Assembly (NCBI GenBank): GCA_025057955.1
Contig: JANXER010000006.1
Coordinates: 1-43,135, forward strand
Direction of reading: 5' to 3'
Origin: Candidatus Methanomethylicaceae archaeon
GTDB taxonomy: Archaea; Thermoproteota; Methanomethylicia; Methanomethylicales; Methanomethylicaceae
DNA length: 43,135 nt
The position numbers and the translations under genes are program-made. The notes under the pieces were generated by a model, which saw only the letters and a program-made list of their open reading frames with translations, did no database searches and had not been told where the DNA came from. Numbering within the stretch: position 1 is the first letter of the stretch; every line of letters starts with the position of its first letter. Below, in pieces: positions 42,338 through 43,135 of this stretch.

Positions 42338-42895
42338 ATGAAAAGAGTAAGAACTGCTATAAGAGTGGAAGATGTAATGACTAGGGATCTAGTAACATTA
42401 CCAGAATCATCCTCTGCGAGAGATGTAGCTATTGCTATGAGTGGAAAAAGAATTGGATCTGTTATAATAGTACATGAAGGTAATCCCGTGGGAATAATTA
42501 CTGAAAGAGATTTAATTGAGAGAGTTCTTGCAAAGGGTTTAGATCCAGATAAGGTTATTTCTAAAGATATAATGTCATCACCATTATTTGTTATAGACCC
42601 AAAAGTTGGAATTATGGAAGCAGCAAGGAAAATGGCCTCTCTAAATATTAGAAGGCTCATAGTGGTGGATAGAGGGAAAATGGTGGGAATAATTACCTCT
42701 AGTGATATACTTTCTGCAGCGCCGGAAATGATAGAGATTCTCATGGAATCTGCTCGAGAGATCTTAACGCCTGAAAGGAAAGAGTTAGAAGTCATGGCTG
42801 GTTATTGTGATAATTGTGAAGAGTGGTCAGATTCTCTCAAGGAAGTTAATGGACAATTCCTATGTGAAGATTGTCGAGCAGAATATGATCAATAG
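42338..42895 (+). CDS. CBS-domain pair protein with C-terminal zinc ribbon
   Basis: Protein of about 185 residues. Two CBS motifs form one Bateman module: VEDVMTRDLVTLPESSSARDVA ... GIITERDL, and SKDIMSSPLFVIDPKVGI ... GIITSSDIL. These usually bind adenine nucleotides and act as energy sensors. The tail has CDNCEEWSDSLK and LCEDCRAEY, a four-cysteine zinc ribbon seen in archaeal CBS proteins and possibly used for nucleic-acid or protein contacts. ATG 42338 is preferred to a GTG three codons earlier. A TATA-like TTAAATATA (42300-42308) stands about 30-38 nt upstream. Confidence 0.88.
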   Translation: MKRVRTAIRVEDVMTRDLVTLPESSSARDVAIAMSGKRIGSVIIVHEGNPVGIITERDLIERVLAKGLDPDKVISKDIMSSPLFVIDPKVGIMEAARKMASLNIRRLIVVDRGKMVGIITSSDILSAAPEMIEILMESAREILTPERKELEVMAGYCDNCEEWSDSLKEVNGQFLCEDCRAEYDQ

Positions 42896-42906
42896 GGTGA
42901 ATTTTA

Positions 42907-43135
42907 TTGAAAGTAAGAGAATATATGAGCTCTCCAGTCATTGTTGTAGGTCCAACCGATACATTAGCTTATGTAAGGAATATTATGCTTAAGGAAGGAA
43001 TAAGTCGTTTGGTTGTAGTTGAGAGAAATCGTCCAATAGGCATTATAACTAGAAAAGACATAATTAGAAAAATTAGAGATCAAAAGTTTCAAATCCGAGA
43101 TTTTGATGCAATATTTGTGAATGAAATTATGAGAA
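42907..43135 (+). CDS. CBS-domain protein, truncated by the window end
   Basis: A second CBS gene starts at TTG 42907, twelve bases after the previous stop with GGGTGA six bases ahead. The visible 76 codons encode VREYMSSPVIVVGPTDTLAY, then EGISRLVVVERNRPIGIITR and KDIIRKIRD, that is one complete CBS motif and the beginning of the next (VNEIMR). The frame is open at the window edge. It forms an operon with the preceding CBS gene; total length and further domains are unknown. Confidence 0.85.
   Translation, partial: MKVREYMSSPVIVVGPTDTLAYVRNIMLKEGISRLVVVERNRPIGIITRKDIIRKIRDQKFQIRDFDAIFVNEIMR

Noticed and set aside
42202-42795. Minus-strand 197-codon open frame opposite the CBS gene
   Set aside because: Ser/Ile/Leu-rich shadow of a clear CBS gene.

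Overview
The window is a densely packed, AT-rich archaeal chromosome segment (G+C about one third by eye). Genes are separated by a few bases or overlap, TTG/GTG starts are frequent, and short TATA-like boxes lie about 25-30 nt before many operons. Archaeal markers are an A-type ATP synthase, Alba, an Sm-like protein, archaeal-type methionine adenosyltransferase, archaeal prolyl-tRNA synthetase, Trm1, TrmI, Dph6, endonuclease Q and a COG2433/DUF460 protein. A 49-residue ribosomal protein eS30 gene at 1761 points to the TACK/Asgard side of the archaea, because Euryarchaeota generally lack eS30. I cannot name the lineage. No tRNA, rRNA, insertion sequence, CRISPR array or phage gene is visible, and no intergenic stretch exceeds about 180 bases.

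Layout. 1-5072: informational and repair genes (THEP1-type NTPase, Trm1, eS30, an AdoMet/arginine decarboxylase, and endonuclease Q overlapping ProS on the minus strand). 5138-14915: one uninterrupted operon for a membrane-bound [NiFe] hydrogenase. Its gene order matches the energy-converting hydrogenase B (Ehb) of methanogens better than Thermococcus Mbh: Mrp-like E, F, G, DUF4040, C and D subunits, a fused MrpB-like subunit, three polyferredoxins (14 CxxCxxCxxxC motifs), a 2[4Fe-4S] subunit, small and large hydrogenase subunits, a NuoH-like subunit and EhbP. 14944-22028: the A-type ATP synthase genes F, E, A, B, D, a 43-residue unnamed protein, K and I. They follow only 28 nt behind the hydrogenase, so both energy machines may share one roughly 17-kb transcript. 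The remaining ATPase genes H and C sit behind trmI on the opposite strand (22021-23987) and converge on the main operon.

24099-34452 holds a class III CoA-transferase overlapping a biotin ligase, a minimal SufC-SufB pair, Dph6, CTP synthase, an ArsR-type regulator, the DUF460 protein, and an lsm-mat operon. 34543-43135 holds a methyltransferase, Alba, MoaD, a large fusion enzyme, a two-subunit class I fumarase, an unknown helical protein, an EMC6-like membrane protein, RqcH, and two consecutive CBS-domain genes (the last cut by the window edge).

The most unusual object is the 827-residue protein at 35789-38272. It is a complete tungsten-type aldehyde:ferredoxin oxidoreductase joined to a complete 3-hexulose-6-phosphate synthase. 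One enzyme makes or uses formaldehyde and the other can oxidise it. A divergently transcribed MoaD (pterin cofactor synthesis) shares the intergenic region. A plausible but unproven circuit is: hexulose-6-phosphate cleavage releases formaldehyde, the AOR half oxidises it with ferredoxin, reduced ferredoxin feeds the Ehb-like hydrogenase through its polyferredoxins, and the resulting ion gradient drives the adjacent ATP synthase.
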